Position numbers and translations under genes: made by a program
The notes under the pieces: model-generated
What the model saw: only the letters and a program-made list of their open reading frames with translations
What the model was told of the DNA's origin: nothing
Databases searched by the model: none
In this document: piece after piece, positions 9,447 through 17,179 of the stretch
Numbering within the stretch: the first letter of the stretch is position 1
Layout: each line of letters opens with the position of its first letter
Assembly (NCBI GenBank): GCA_026418175.1
Contig: JAOABX010000008.1
Span: 54,336-118,335, forward strand
Origin: Flavobacteriales bacterium
GTDB lineage: Bacteria > Bacteroidota > Bacteroidia > CAIKAF01
Direction: 5' to 3'
Length of the DNA: 64,000 nt

Positions 9447-9581
9447 TACAATATCTTTTCACAAAATAGTGAATAAAGTAATATATTAAAAGTGCTTGTT
9501 CTATAAGAGGAAGAAAAACACATTCAACTACCAGTTTATTGGGAAATATTTTTTTGTATTTGTTTTGTTATACTAATTGCG

Positions 9582-10775
9582 TTACATCATAGACTTTGTA
9601 CTTAAAAGTAGCGAACTATCACCATAACTAAGAAATCTGTAATTGTTTTGCAGGGCTTCATGGTAAACGGTTTTCCATTGTTCTCCAATCAGGGCTGAAA
9701 TAAGCAGCAATAATGTGGATTTAGGCTGATGGAAATTGGTGATAATACCCCGGCAAACTCGAAACTCATATCCCGGCACAATATAAATAGAGGTAACTCC
9801 TTCCAGATTTTCTAAATGTTGCTGGTCCATGTAAGTTAGTACCCGTTGTAAGGATTGTTGAAGAGAGATATTACAAGCATGTTCATAAGGAAAATATTGC
9901 GGAATAGTAAACGACTCCAGGCGTTGTTGAATTAGTCCTACGCCAAACCAGTATAGGCTTTCAAGGCTACGCATGCTGGTGGTGCCAACCGGAATGATAG
10001 GCCCTTCATGTTGCATGAGATGCATGATATTATCACGGCTAAAAAACATTTTTTCAGCATGCATTTCGTGCTCCAATGCATTTTCAGTACTTACAGGTTT
10101 AAAGGTGCCTGCACCTACATGTAAGGTAATGAATTCTTTCTTTATCCCCTGTTTTTCTAAATCCTGCAATACATGTTCGGTAAAATGTAAACCGGCAGTT
10201 GGGGCAGCAACGGAGCCTTCCTGAGTAGCATATACGGTTTGATAGACCTCTTTATCTTTTTCTACAGCTTCACGTTTGATGTATGGCGGAATGGGCATGT
10301 TGCCTACTTCTGCCAGCACTTCGGCAAATACCCTGTTGTCGTTCCATGCAATGCAAACAACATCATGTTCACGGTCAACCCAAGAAAATTCAAGTTCATG
10401 ATGATATATTACTTCATTTTCTTTCCACCGTTTTTTATTGCCTATCATACAATGCCAGTGTACTTGCTTGGTAGCTCCCATGGTTTGCATAATTACCGGG
10501 GAAGGATAAATAGGTTCCAATAAAAAAATTTCAATCTGTGCTCCGGTTGCTTTGGTTATTTTAAGGCGTGCCTGAATTACACGGGTTTGATTAAAAACCA
10601 GAAGGGTATTGGACGGTAGCAATTGAGGCAATTCTTTAAACCGATGGTGGGTGATAATATTTCCTTCTAATCGTAGTAATTTCGAGCTATCTCGGGGTTC
10701 AACCGGAAACAAGGCGATTCGTTCCTCTGGTAGCGGATAATCAAAATCGTTGATATGAATTTCTTTAGGTAACAT
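9582..10775 (-). CDS. queA: S-adenosylmethionine:tRNA ribosyltransferase-isomerase
   Basis: QueA transfers and isomerises the ribose of SAM onto 7-aminomethyl-7-deazaguanine in tRNA, giving epoxyqueuosine. Family hallmarks are visible: FDYPLPEERIALFPVEPRDSS at the N-terminus, SVAAPTAGLHFT in the middle, HVGAGTFKPV, and FHQPKSTLLLLISALIG near the end. At 397 residues it is longer than the E. coli enzyme, as I expect for Bacteroidota. ATG at 10775 is preferred over a TTG one codon upstream. It is divergent from murF. Confidence 0.95.
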   Translation of the reverse strand: MLPKEIHINDFDYPLPEERIALFPVEPRDSSKLLRLEGNIITHHRFKELPQLLPSNTLLVFNQTRVIQARLKITKATGAQIEIFLLEPIYPSPVIMQTMGATKQVHWHCMIGNKKRWKENEVIYHHELEFSWVDREHDVVCIAWNDNRVFAEVLAEVGNMPIPPYIKREAVEKDKEVYQTVYATQEGSVAAPTAGLHFTEHVLQDLEKQGIKKEFITLHVGAGTFKPVSTENALEHEMHAEKMFFSRDNIMHLMQHEGPIIPVGTTSMRSLESLYWFGVGLIQQRLESFTIPQYFPYEHACNISLQQSLQRVLTYMDQQHLENLEGVTSIYIVPGYEFRVCRGIITNFHQPKSTLLLLISALIGEQWKTVYHEALQNNYRFLSYGDSSLLLSTKSMM

Positions 10776-10839
10776 CAATAATCATTGCAAAAATGATACA
10801 TTCGTTTTAAGTATTCAAATGTTAAGTATATTAATTATT

Positions 10840-12111
10840 ATGAACACAGAAACCCTGTATGAGGTTTATAAAAAACATCCGATGGTATGTACAGATAGCC
10901 GATCTATTCAAGCAGGATGTATATTTTTTGCCCTGAAAGGAGAACGTTTTAATGGAAATACATTTGCAGCCCAAGCACTTAATGAGGGTGCTTCCTTTGC
11001 TGTGATTGATGAACCCGAATGTAAGGTAGATGAAAGAACTATTTTGGTACCAGATGCCCTCAAAGCCTTGCAACAACTGGCTTATTATCATCGAATGCAG
11101 TTTAATATACCGTTTATTGCTGTATGTGGTTCGAATGGTAAAACTACATCAAAAGAATTAATGCATGCAGTATTAAGTACAACCTATAAAACTATAGCTA
11201 CTCCCGGTAATTTTAATAATCATATTGGTGTTCCGCTTACACTGTTAAGTATTCCCAAAGGGACAGAAATGGCCATTATTGAAATTGGTGCTAATCATCT
11301 GCATGAAACCTATGCCTTGTGTAAAATAGCAGCCCCTGATTTTGGGGTAGTAACAAATAATGGAAAAGATCATCTGGAAGGTTTTTGCAGCATCGAAGGA
11401 GTAAGAAAAGCTAATGCGGAATTGTATCAATACTTATATGAAATCGGAGGTACAGCTTTTGTTAATGCAAGCCTGGCTGATTTAATGGAAGACTCTGCTT
11501 CGCTTAAACGCATCATTTATGGAGATGACCCCAAGGCTGATTTTATTTGCCATAGTTATCCGCATGGTATTTTTGCAGGACTTCAATTTCCTGATGGGAA
11601 AGTGGCAATCTCCCGGCTGGCAGGAACATTTAATTGGATAAATATGGCTTTGGCTGCAGCCGTGGGGCATTATTTTCAAGTAAGCCAGGAAAACATTATT
11701 CAGGCGCTCGAAACATATCAACCTCGATTAAACCGTTCACAAATGCTTAATTACCGAGGGGCTACTATCATCATGGATGCATACAATGCCAACCCCAGCA
11801 GTATGGAGCTGGCATTGCGTAGTTTTATGCAAATACCGGGTAAAAAATGTGTAATATTGGGCGACATGCTTGAATTGGGAGAACATGCAGCTGCAGAACA
11901 CTGGGCGATCGTGCAGTTAGTGAAACAATTATCGCCCGATGAAGTGGTGTTGGTGGGCACGGAATTTGGCCAATATAAAAAGGAGATACAAGCACATTTT
12001 TTTGAAAATTCATCCGATGCGGCCGGCTGGTTTAAACATCAGGATTTTAACGGCTGGCATATTCTACTCAAAGGTAGCCGTGGATTGAAACTGGAAAAAA
12101 TATTGGAGTAA
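10840..12111 (+). CDS. murF: UDP-N-acetylmuramoyl-tripeptide--D-alanyl-D-alanine ligase
   Basis: MurF adds D-Ala-D-Ala to the UDP-MurNAc tripeptide in the cytoplasm. The Mur-ligase ATP-binding P-loop GSNGKTTSKEL is near residue 100, followed by ATPGNFNNHIGVPLTLL, and the C-terminal domain carries IIMDAYNANPSSMELALRSF. At 423 residues it is of normal length. The ATG at 10840 aligns with the usual N-terminus; an ATG at 10819 would add seven hydrophobic residues. No other mur genes are nearby. Confidence 0.95.
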   Translation: MNTETLYEVYKKHPMVCTDSRSIQAGCIFFALKGERFNGNTFAAQALNEGASFAVIDEPECKVDERTILVPDALKALQQLAYYHRMQFNIPFIAVCGSNGKTTSKELMHAVLSTTYKTIATPGNFNNHIGVPLTLLSIPKGTEMAIIEIGANHLHETYALCKIAAPDFGVVTNNGKDHLEGFCSIEGVRKANAELYQYLYEIGGTAFVNASLADLMEDSASLKRIIYGDDPKADFICHSYPHGIFAGLQFPDGKVAISRLAGTFNWINMALAAAVGHYFQVSQENIIQALETYQPRLNRSQMLNYRGATIIMDAYNANPSSMELALRSFMQIPGKKCVILGDMLELGEHAAAEHWAIVQLVKQLSPDEVVLVGTEFGQYKKEIQAHFFENSSDAAGWFKHQDFNGWHILLKGSRGLKLEKILE

Positions 12112-12164
12112 AAGCAATTTAATTTCAACAATTCAGAACATTGGAATATTGCAAGTTCAAAAAA

Positions 12165-12280
12165 TTACAAACTCAAAAATTAAGATAAAAACCAGGATAT
12201 TTTAAAACGCTTCTAATAAGGCCGATATAAAACCAATGATTCCGAAAGAATATTTTTAAAGTAAGTTGTGCAACGGTTAC
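12165..12280 (+). repeat. Relic of an IS1182-type right end (direct repeat of 15079-15194)
   Basis: This 116-bp stretch parallels the sequence just downstream of the transposase gene. Both contain the blocks ttacaaac, aaaaaccagg and ggccgat, and both end in gttgtgcaacggttac with the same 100-bp spacing between the outermost blocks. By eye about two thirds of the bases agree. The block tgtgcaacgg at 12267-12276 equals the right terminal repeat of the intact IS. I read it as a solo end left by an older related insertion. Confidence 0.55.
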
Positions 12281-12300
12281 GGCTTTTGGCGGTTCGTTTT

Positions 12301-13272
12301 TTATATTGTTTGTATTGACATTTCATTTAAAAATTTCTCAAAGCATTTCAATGCATATTGTTCGCCTGGCTTATTTATTTCTTCTATTAAGTTACTCCAT
12401 CCTTTTTTCAAACTTGTCTTTTTGTAAAAGTCAACTATTTTTTTGCTTGCTGCATATTTCCACTCTGTTGTACTGTTAACTATCATTTCAATGAGTGTCA
12501 TCCATAAAAGCCAATATTGGTCTGCCTTAAATTCTCTTATTATTCTTTTCAATACTGGGTCACTTTCTTGTCCTAAATATTTTGAATAAGATAGTAGCCC
12601 TATTCGTAAAGTCCATATATGTTGTAGAAGCACTTTTTCATTTCTTGAATTGTCTTTAACTAATTTGATTGCAATGTCAATCAAGTTTATAAGATTATCT
12701 CTTTGGCTTCTACCATCGTCAAATGACGAAAACCATAAAACGTCTTTGTATTTATAGTTTTCTAAAAATGTAAAAGAATCATCTTGATACAAACCATATC
12801 TAATGTTTCTATTCCAATCAAGTTGCATTTGTTCTTGTTGTTCATTTTTTACGGCAACAAGGAGTCGGCTTCCTTTTATTTGAGTTTCCAATTTTGCTGA
12901 ATGGACTAATGCTTGGCTAACAATAAAGTCCTTCGTAAGATTAGGGGCTGTTTGTCTTTCTTCAACATTTACAATTCCTACACTCATTGCTCCACGAGGC
13001 AACAGAAAAAATTTAGATAACTCAGAATAAGAGTCATTTTTTAACAAGCACTTTTGATAAATAGCTGCAAGACAATTTATAAGGTCTTCTCTAGAGTCTG
13101 AATAAGCCAAAAGTGAATCTGAAAATAAATGTCCATTAACACTTGGCCTATCTTTTATTTCTTTAAAGGCAATATTGTAAAAGTCATTCAAAATTACTCG
13201 GGCTTTATTTTCGTCTGTGTTTACCATTTGACTAAATCCGAGTAAGTCAATAAATGCTAAAATTTTTTCCAT
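12301..13272 (-). CDS. Class III nucleotidyl-cyclase-like protein
   Basis: A 323-residue soluble protein. The first half resembles the class III adenylate/guanylate cyclase catalytic fold: FIDLLGFS at residues 7-14 matches the FADIxGFT metal-Asp motif, FSDSLLAYS near residue 50 supplies a second Asp, and RGAMSVGIV and VSQALVHSAKLE sit where the GIHTG and GxxVNxAARLE motifs are expected. The usual Asn/Arg transition-state pair appears changed to His/Lys, so activity is uncertain. The C-terminal 130 residues are unassigned. It lies in the accessory island, bounded by complementary ends. A signalling or antiviral role is speculation. Confidence 0.55.
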   Translation of the reverse strand: MEKILAFIDLLGFSQMVNTDENKARVILNDFYNIAFKEIKDRPSVNGHLFSDSLLAYSDSREDLINCLAAIYQKCLLKNDSYSELSKFFLLPRGAMSVGIVNVEERQTAPNLTKDFIVSQALVHSAKLETQIKGSRLLVAVKNEQQEQMQLDWNRNIRYGLYQDDSFTFLENYKYKDVLWFSSFDDGRSQRDNLINLIDIAIKLVKDNSRNEKVLLQHIWTLRIGLLSYSKYLGQESDPVLKRIIREFKADQYWLLWMTLIEMIVNSTTEWKYAASKKIVDFYKKTSLKKGWSNLIEEINKPGEQYALKCFEKFLNEMSIQTI

Positions 13273-13441
13273 AGCTTCATTTATGTTGGTATGTTGTTTC
13301 GTTTAAAATGACCGCCTACGGTCTCGGGCTTTGCGTTCGGGCGGGCATAGAAGCACAAAGCTGTCAACCTGCACCACACTTGAGTAGAAGCACAAATCTC
13401 CAAGTTTGCACGTCACTCCGCATGACGCCAAATCCGTGTGC
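13273..13441. repeat. Structured intergenic region upstream of the cyclase-like gene
   Basis: More GC-rich than the surroundings. It contains a direct repeat tagaagcacaaa about 45 bp apart and several short complementary segments. Its right end (CGCCAAA..CCGT at 13427-13436) pairs with ACGGcTTTTGGCG at 12279-12291 on the other side of the cyclase gene, like the complementary ends of a gene cassette. It has no ORF of its own. Confidence 0.45.
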
Positions 13442-15190
13442 CCGTTGCACACCTAACGAAAAATAATAAATAACTTTTAGAAATACAATAATTAAATTGC
13501 GGAGCATGTAGATATTTTAGCGTCATGCAAGGGAGAAAAGAATTACAGCCGAAAATATTATATCAGTTCAGTTTAGAGGAGCTGGTGGCAGAAGATAATT
13601 TTTATCGGCAATTGTCCAAGGCATTGGATTTAAGTTTTCTGTATCAAGCCACGGCTAAGTACTACGGCAAAGAAGGCCACGAGAGCATCGACCCGGTGGT
13701 GTTTTTCAAGATATGCTTAGTGGGGTATTTAAATAATATCAACTCCGATCGAAAGCTTATTGCCTATTGCAGCAATTGCTTGGATGTGCGCTGGTATTTG
13801 AAGTACGATATAGACGAGCCCTTGCCATGGCACAGTACCATTAGTCGCACCCGTCAGTTGTATGGCGAAGAAGTGTTTTTAGAGTTGTTCAGAAAGGTGT
13901 TAAAATTGTGTATCGAAAAAGGGATGGTACGAGGCAAGCGTCAGGCGATCGATAGCGCTTATATGAAAGCCAATGCCAGCATGGATAGTTTGGTAGAAAA
14001 AGAAGTGATAGAAGATGCGGAGCAATACGCTCGAGAGTTGAACGAACACAGCGAGTATAAGGTAAGCATGGAGAAGAAGAAAGAAGTAGCGCGGCACCAT
14101 CAGTGGAAAGCGAAGGCCTACCAAGGGATGCCCGGGCATGTGGACAACCCCAAACAAGTAGATGAGAACGGGAATTTGATACGACCCAAGTATTTGAGCA
14201 ATCACACCCATTACAGCCCAACCGACCCCGATGCGAAGATAAGCACCAAGCCGGGCAAGGCAAGGCAGTTGAATTATGCGGGACAAATAGCTGTAGATGA
14301 CAAACACCATGTAATAACTGGAGCCTGTGCCAGTAGTGCAGGCCACCGGGATAGCCAAAACTTAGCGGAGATATTGGGTCAGACGATAGAGAACTTAAAG
14401 CAATCGCACATTCAGGTAGAAGAGATAGCCGCCGATGCGGGCTATAGCAGTGGCGAGGCACTGCTATATTGCGAAGAAAAGCAGATAGAAGCCTACATAC
14501 CCAATTTTGGGCAATACAAAGCAGAGCGTGAAGGTTTTATTTACAACCAGGAAAAAGACCAATACGAATGTCAGCGAGGGAATAGAGCCCTTTTGCCGTT
14601 TAAGAGGATAGCTACAGATAGCAAGGGATACACTAAACGAATATACCGCAGCGACAACAGCAAATGCAAGGACTGCCCGTTGAGAGCGCAATGCATAGGC
14701 AAGAGCGATTTTAAGAAGATAGAAGACAGCATAGACAAGCCGTATTACGATAGGATGCATCACAAGCTACAAAGCCAAGCGAAGTATGCCCGATGGATGA
14801 GCCGAATGCGAAGCCGCACGGTAGAGCCGGTGCTGGGCACACTGTTAAATTATATGAATATGCGCAGAGTAAACACGAGAGGAATGCAAGGAGCCAATAA
14901 ACACGTGCTGTTAAGCGCCATTAGTTATAACATCAAGAAGTACCTGAAGTTTATCCACAAAAAGGCAAAAGTCAATGCTCAGGTTATGAGGGTAGAAGCG
15001 AGCATAACGATAGAAAGAACAAAAACACTTTTTCAATGCCTAATAAGCTCATTACAGCCGATATAAGAGCATCAAAAATTACAAACCCAAAAAATTAATA
15101 GAAAAACCAGGCCTTGTTAAATGGGCTCTCATATGGCCGATTTCTTCAATAAGAATCAATTCAAATGTTTTTTAGAGGGTTGTGCAACGG
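13442..15190 (+). mobile_element. IS1182-family insertion sequence
   Basis: A 1749-bp element with perfect 10-bp terminal inverted repeats, CCGTTGCACA at 13442-13451 and TGTGCAACGG at 15181-15190. The similarity continues imperfectly inward to an A-run. It contains one transposase gene transcribed rightwards. Size and gene content fit the IS1182 family. I could not define a target-site duplication; the flanks look like cassette-end sequence. The transposase is intact, so the element may be active. Confidence 0.75.
13525..15066 (+). CDS. IS1182-family DDE transposase
   Basis: A 513-residue transposase. The N-terminal DUF772-type domain (about residues 15-95) contains YLNNINSDRKLIAYCSNCLDV. 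The DDE residues are plausibly in AIDSAYMKANAS, AADAGYSSGEALL and RTVEPVLGTLLNY. A CKDCPLRAQC zinc-like knuckle lies near residue 390. The IS1182/DDE_Tnp_1_6 family usually has this order and length. The gene is clearly GC-richer than the flanking genes, consistent with recent arrival. No frameshift is needed for expression. Confidence 0.92.
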   Translation: MQGRKELQPKILYQFSLEELVAEDNFYRQLSKALDLSFLYQATAKYYGKEGHESIDPVVFFKICLVGYLNNINSDRKLIAYCSNCLDVRWYLKYDIDEPLPWHSTISRTRQLYGEEVFLELFRKVLKLCIEKGMVRGKRQAIDSAYMKANASMDSLVEKEVIEDAEQYARELNEHSEYKVSMEKKKEVARHHQWKAKAYQGMPGHVDNPKQVDENGNLIRPKYLSNHTHYSPTDPDAKISTKPGKARQLNYAGQIAVDDKHHVITGACASSAGHRDSQNLAEILGQTIENLKQSHIQVEEIAADAGYSSGEALLYCEEKQIEAYIPNFGQYKAEREGFIYNQEKDQYECQRGNRALLPFKRIATDSKGYTKRIYRSDNSKCKDCPLRAQCIGKSDFKKIEDSIDKPYYDRMHHKLQSQAKYARWMSRMRSRTVEPVLGTLLNYMNMRRVNTRGMQGANKHVLLSAISYNIKKYLKFIHKKAKVNAQVMRVEASITIERTKTLFQCLISSLQPI

Positions 15191-15194
15191 TTAC
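15079..15194 (+). repeat. IS right-end noncoding segment (direct repeat of 12165-12280)
   Basis: This is the stretch from just after the transposase stop through the right terminal repeat. It shares its blocks and spacing with the copy near murF in the same orientation, which identifies that copy as an IS-end relic. The bases ggttac immediately outside the terminal repeat are also shared by the two copies, so the true IS boundary could lie a few bases further out. Confidence 0.5.
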
Positions 15195-15199
15195 TGCTG

Positions 15200-15352
15200 T
15201 TATGCACAGGGCTTTATTGTCATCTGTGTTTTGCGTTTTTTAAAGTATTCTAAAATTTCTTCTTTAGTCATTTTAGATAACTTCTCGCTCAATTTGTCTC
15301 GCTGTTGACGCATGAATTTAACAGCGTCAAATGTTTTTTCAGTCGTCTTCAT
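15200..15352 (-). CDS. Small partner protein of the PIN toxin (putative antitoxin, 50 aa)
   Basis: A 50-residue ORF starting MKTTEKTFDAVKFMRQQRD and ending TIKPCA. It is highly charged and predicted helical, typical of a short antitoxin tail. It overlaps the end of the PIN-domain gene by 14 bp in another frame, so the two form a coupled operon with the toxin gene first, the reverse of the classic vapBC order. The stop lies inside the conserved cassette-end sequence. Short proteins of this type next to PIN genes occur elsewhere in Bacteroidota as far as I recall; the antitoxin role is inference. Confidence 0.65.
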   Translation of the reverse strand: MKTTEKTFDAVKFMRQQRDKLSEKLSKMTKEEILEYFKKRKTQMTIKPCA

Positions 15353-15803
15353 ATTTTTTAAATTCTCTTGGTGAACGTATTTCTAATTGCTTGTAACCCT
15401 TTTTAATGTTGATAGAATTGTAACCCCTAATTCTTTCAATGTTAACTATGTGCTTGAAGTTCCAACTAACTAAAAAGTCTGCATGATTTATTGTTGCTAA
15501 TGCTATGTGCAAGCAGTCAGCAAAACTTGTTTGCCCAACAACTTTCTCAGTAATATATTCAGTTGCCAAGTCAACCGCTTCATCAGTTATTTCTATGAAC
15601 TCTGTTTGGTCAGCTCTAAGGCTTTTTACAAGTTCTTTTACTTTTTCGGGTGCGTTTTCAAGTTCGTCCTGCGTAACTGTCGAGTAGAGAATTATAAATT
15701 CACCTGCTTTAATCCTATCAAACAACGGAACAGTATGTTCTTTGAACTCTTCGTCAAAGTGTCCACCGAAAACGGATGTGTCAATATAAATTCTTTGTTT
15801 CAC
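15339..15803 (-). CDS. PIN-domain ribonuclease (VapC-like toxin)
   Basis: A 154-residue PIN-domain protein. The acidic metal-binding residues are visible: Asp in IYIDTSVFGG (residues 5-14), an acidic stretch around residues 40-50, Asp in SFADCLHIALA, and Asp in NHADFLVSWNFKHI. These define VapC-type Mg-dependent RNases, which in toxin-antitoxin systems cut tRNA or other RNAs. It is translationally coupled to a downstream 50-residue ORF. The pair forms one cassette-like unit with complementary ends GTTATGCACAAGGC and GCCCTGTGCATAAC. Confidence 0.82.
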   Translation of the reverse strand: MKQRIYIDTSVFGGHFDEEFKEHTVPLFDRIKAGEFIILYSTVTQDELENAPEKVKELVKSLRADQTEFIEITDEAVDLATEYITEKVVGQTSFADCLHIALATINHADFLVSWNFKHIVNIERIRGYNSINIKKGYKQLEIRSPREFKKYEDD

Positions 15804-15890
15804 TTTTAATTTAATGTTGTATTACTGTTATCAAAAATACGATTTTTATGAGTTCAGTCGGTCAGTTTCTTGTCTAGATGTTGTCTTTTA

Positions 15891-16036
15891 GCCTTGTGCA
15901 TAACGGTTGGCGGTATGGTTAGTTGCCGATTTCGAAGCACTTTCCTATCAAGTTACAACTACTTTTGATACGAGCTGTACCGCTCGAATACCCACTGCAC
16001 CGGCAATTAACTATACCGCTTGTTACCTGCTGGGCA
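15891..16036 (-). repeat. attC-like imperfect palindrome between two accessory units
   Basis: The arms gcggtatggttagttgccg (15910-15928) and cggcaattaactataccgc (16001-16019) are complementary apart from two or three positions. The centre contains a perfect 5-bp hairpin, cgagc-tgtacc-gctcg (15971-15986). The outer boxes are gcataac on one side and gttacct on the other. Length and layout resemble integron attC sites, although the outer boxes do not fully match RYYYAAC/GTTRRRY. ORFs read through it are artefacts of the palindrome. Confidence 0.55.
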
Positions 16037-16037
16037 T

Positions 16038-16832
16038 TTATTTCACTAATCTTACTGGTTTTGTTACAATTGTTTTTACTGTGTCTGGTAATATATTTTG
16101 TTCTAGAAAATCATTAGTCTTTTTATATAAAGAATCAATCGAGATTAATGACTTAGTTAAAGTCTCATATTGAGTTTTATTTATTTTAGCATCAATCGGT
16201 CTTTGTGATAAAAAAATTGAAACAGCGATACTCAATATCCCTAAAAGAATAGAAATCCCAATTGCCACAGAAGACCTATTTACACTTTTCTTCGCTTGAA
16301 CCAGCGAGTTGTTTGCAACATCTAGATTGTCTTTTGCAATTTTAATATTTTCATCATGTCTAATTTGCTCATCAGTCTTAAAATCATTTTCTACGTAATC
16401 AATAAGAATTTGTCCAACTACAATTGTTCGATATGAGTAATCAAGTAAAAAGTCAACTATTATCGGGTCTGTAATTTGGTATGAAACTGGCGTATTTCCT
16501 TTCAATAATAGACCAAATCTTGTAGGTTGTTTGGGAACATTTCCTTGTTGATACAAATAAATGTAATCAAGTCCTTGTAGATATTTAAGTAATGTCACAA
16601 ATCGCATTAATAACCATGCTTTATCAGTTACAATCGTTGTGAAATTAGTTAAATGAAGAAATTTTTGTTGATCAAATAACAATTCAACAGTTCTATTTTG
16701 ATAATCAAGCTTAACATCAATATCAAGGAGAAATCTATCAACAATGTCAGCTAAACAAACTGCCTGTCCATTTTTCCATCGAGTTACTATTTCTGAAATA
16801 ATGTACTTTTCGTCGGTGTCAAATTTTTTCAT
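16038..16832 (-). CDS. Unknown single-pass membrane protein
   Basis: A 264-residue protein. A cytoplasmic domain of about 180 residues with no family I recognise is followed by a helical linker (LDVANNSLVQAKKSVNRSS), one transmembrane helix at about residues 187-209, and a short C-terminal domain. The gene is bounded by TGCCTTGCAGGTAAC (16854-16868) and its near-complement at 16022-16036, so it forms a discrete cassette-like unit in the same orientation as the PIN and cyclase-like genes. Confidence 0.6.
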   Translation of the reverse strand: MKKFDTDEKYIISEIVTRWKNGQAVCLADIVDRFLLDIDVKLDYQNRTVELLFDQQKFLHLTNFTTIVTDKAWLLMRFVTLLKYLQGLDYIYLYQQGNVPKQPTRFGLLLKGNTPVSYQITDPIIVDFLLDYSYRTIVVGQILIDYVENDFKTDEQIRHDENIKIAKDNLDVANNSLVQAKKSVNRSSVAIGISILLGILSIAVSIFLSQRPIDAKINKTQYETLTKSLISIDSLYKKTNDFLEQNILPDTVKTIVTKPVRLVK

Positions 16833-17143
16833 ATCGTTGGTTTTTTAGTTTTTTGCCTTGCAGGTAACTTACTTATAAGTCTGAAAAAATCATCCTTTTG
16901 CATCCAATAGTGGAAAATAGGTATGATTTTATCAGGCCTGTTTTTCCAAATATAAAAATTTATTTAAACAATTTAATCACATGATATATATGTTTTACAG
17001 CTACATAAATATTCAGTTTACCCCTAAAATTGATTTTATTCAAGCTGATAAATTCAACCCCACATATAATAATTTATTTTTTTATTTGTCTGGCTTTCAT
17101 ACATGCTGTTTTTGCTGATTCGGTCTTACATCAAACAAACCCT
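16833..17143. other. Gene-free AT-rich stretch at the island's right border
   Basis: It holds the outer end of the last cassette-like unit (16854-16868) and then about 275 bp of AT-rich sequence up to the ccmE promoter element. I see no ORF, RNA gene or further palindrome. Confidence 0.5.
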
Positions 17144-17151
17144 TATCTTTG
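17144..17151 (+). promoter_or_regulatory. Bacteroidota -7 promoter element of ccmE-ccmF
   Basis: TATCTTTG is an exact TAnnTTTG match, 28 bp before the ATG of ccmE. It probably drives ccmE, ccmF and the downstream DUF2520 gene, which are contiguous. Confidence 0.6.
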
Positions 17152-17179
17152 TGGTTTAATATAATTGAAAAGCGGTAGT

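Noticed and set aside
13889..14763. Long minus-strand ORFs opposite the transposase
   Set aside because: Shadow frames of a GC-richer gene with Ser/Leu/His-biased, low-complexity translations.
15505..16173. Several plus-strand ORFs of 60-100 codons
   Set aside because: They are antisense to the PIN gene or run through the imperfect palindrome and the one-TM gene. None has a plausible start context.
12112..17179. Classical integron with integrase, or a CRISPR array
   Set aside because: No tyrosine recombinase gene and no regularly spaced short direct repeats are present in the window.
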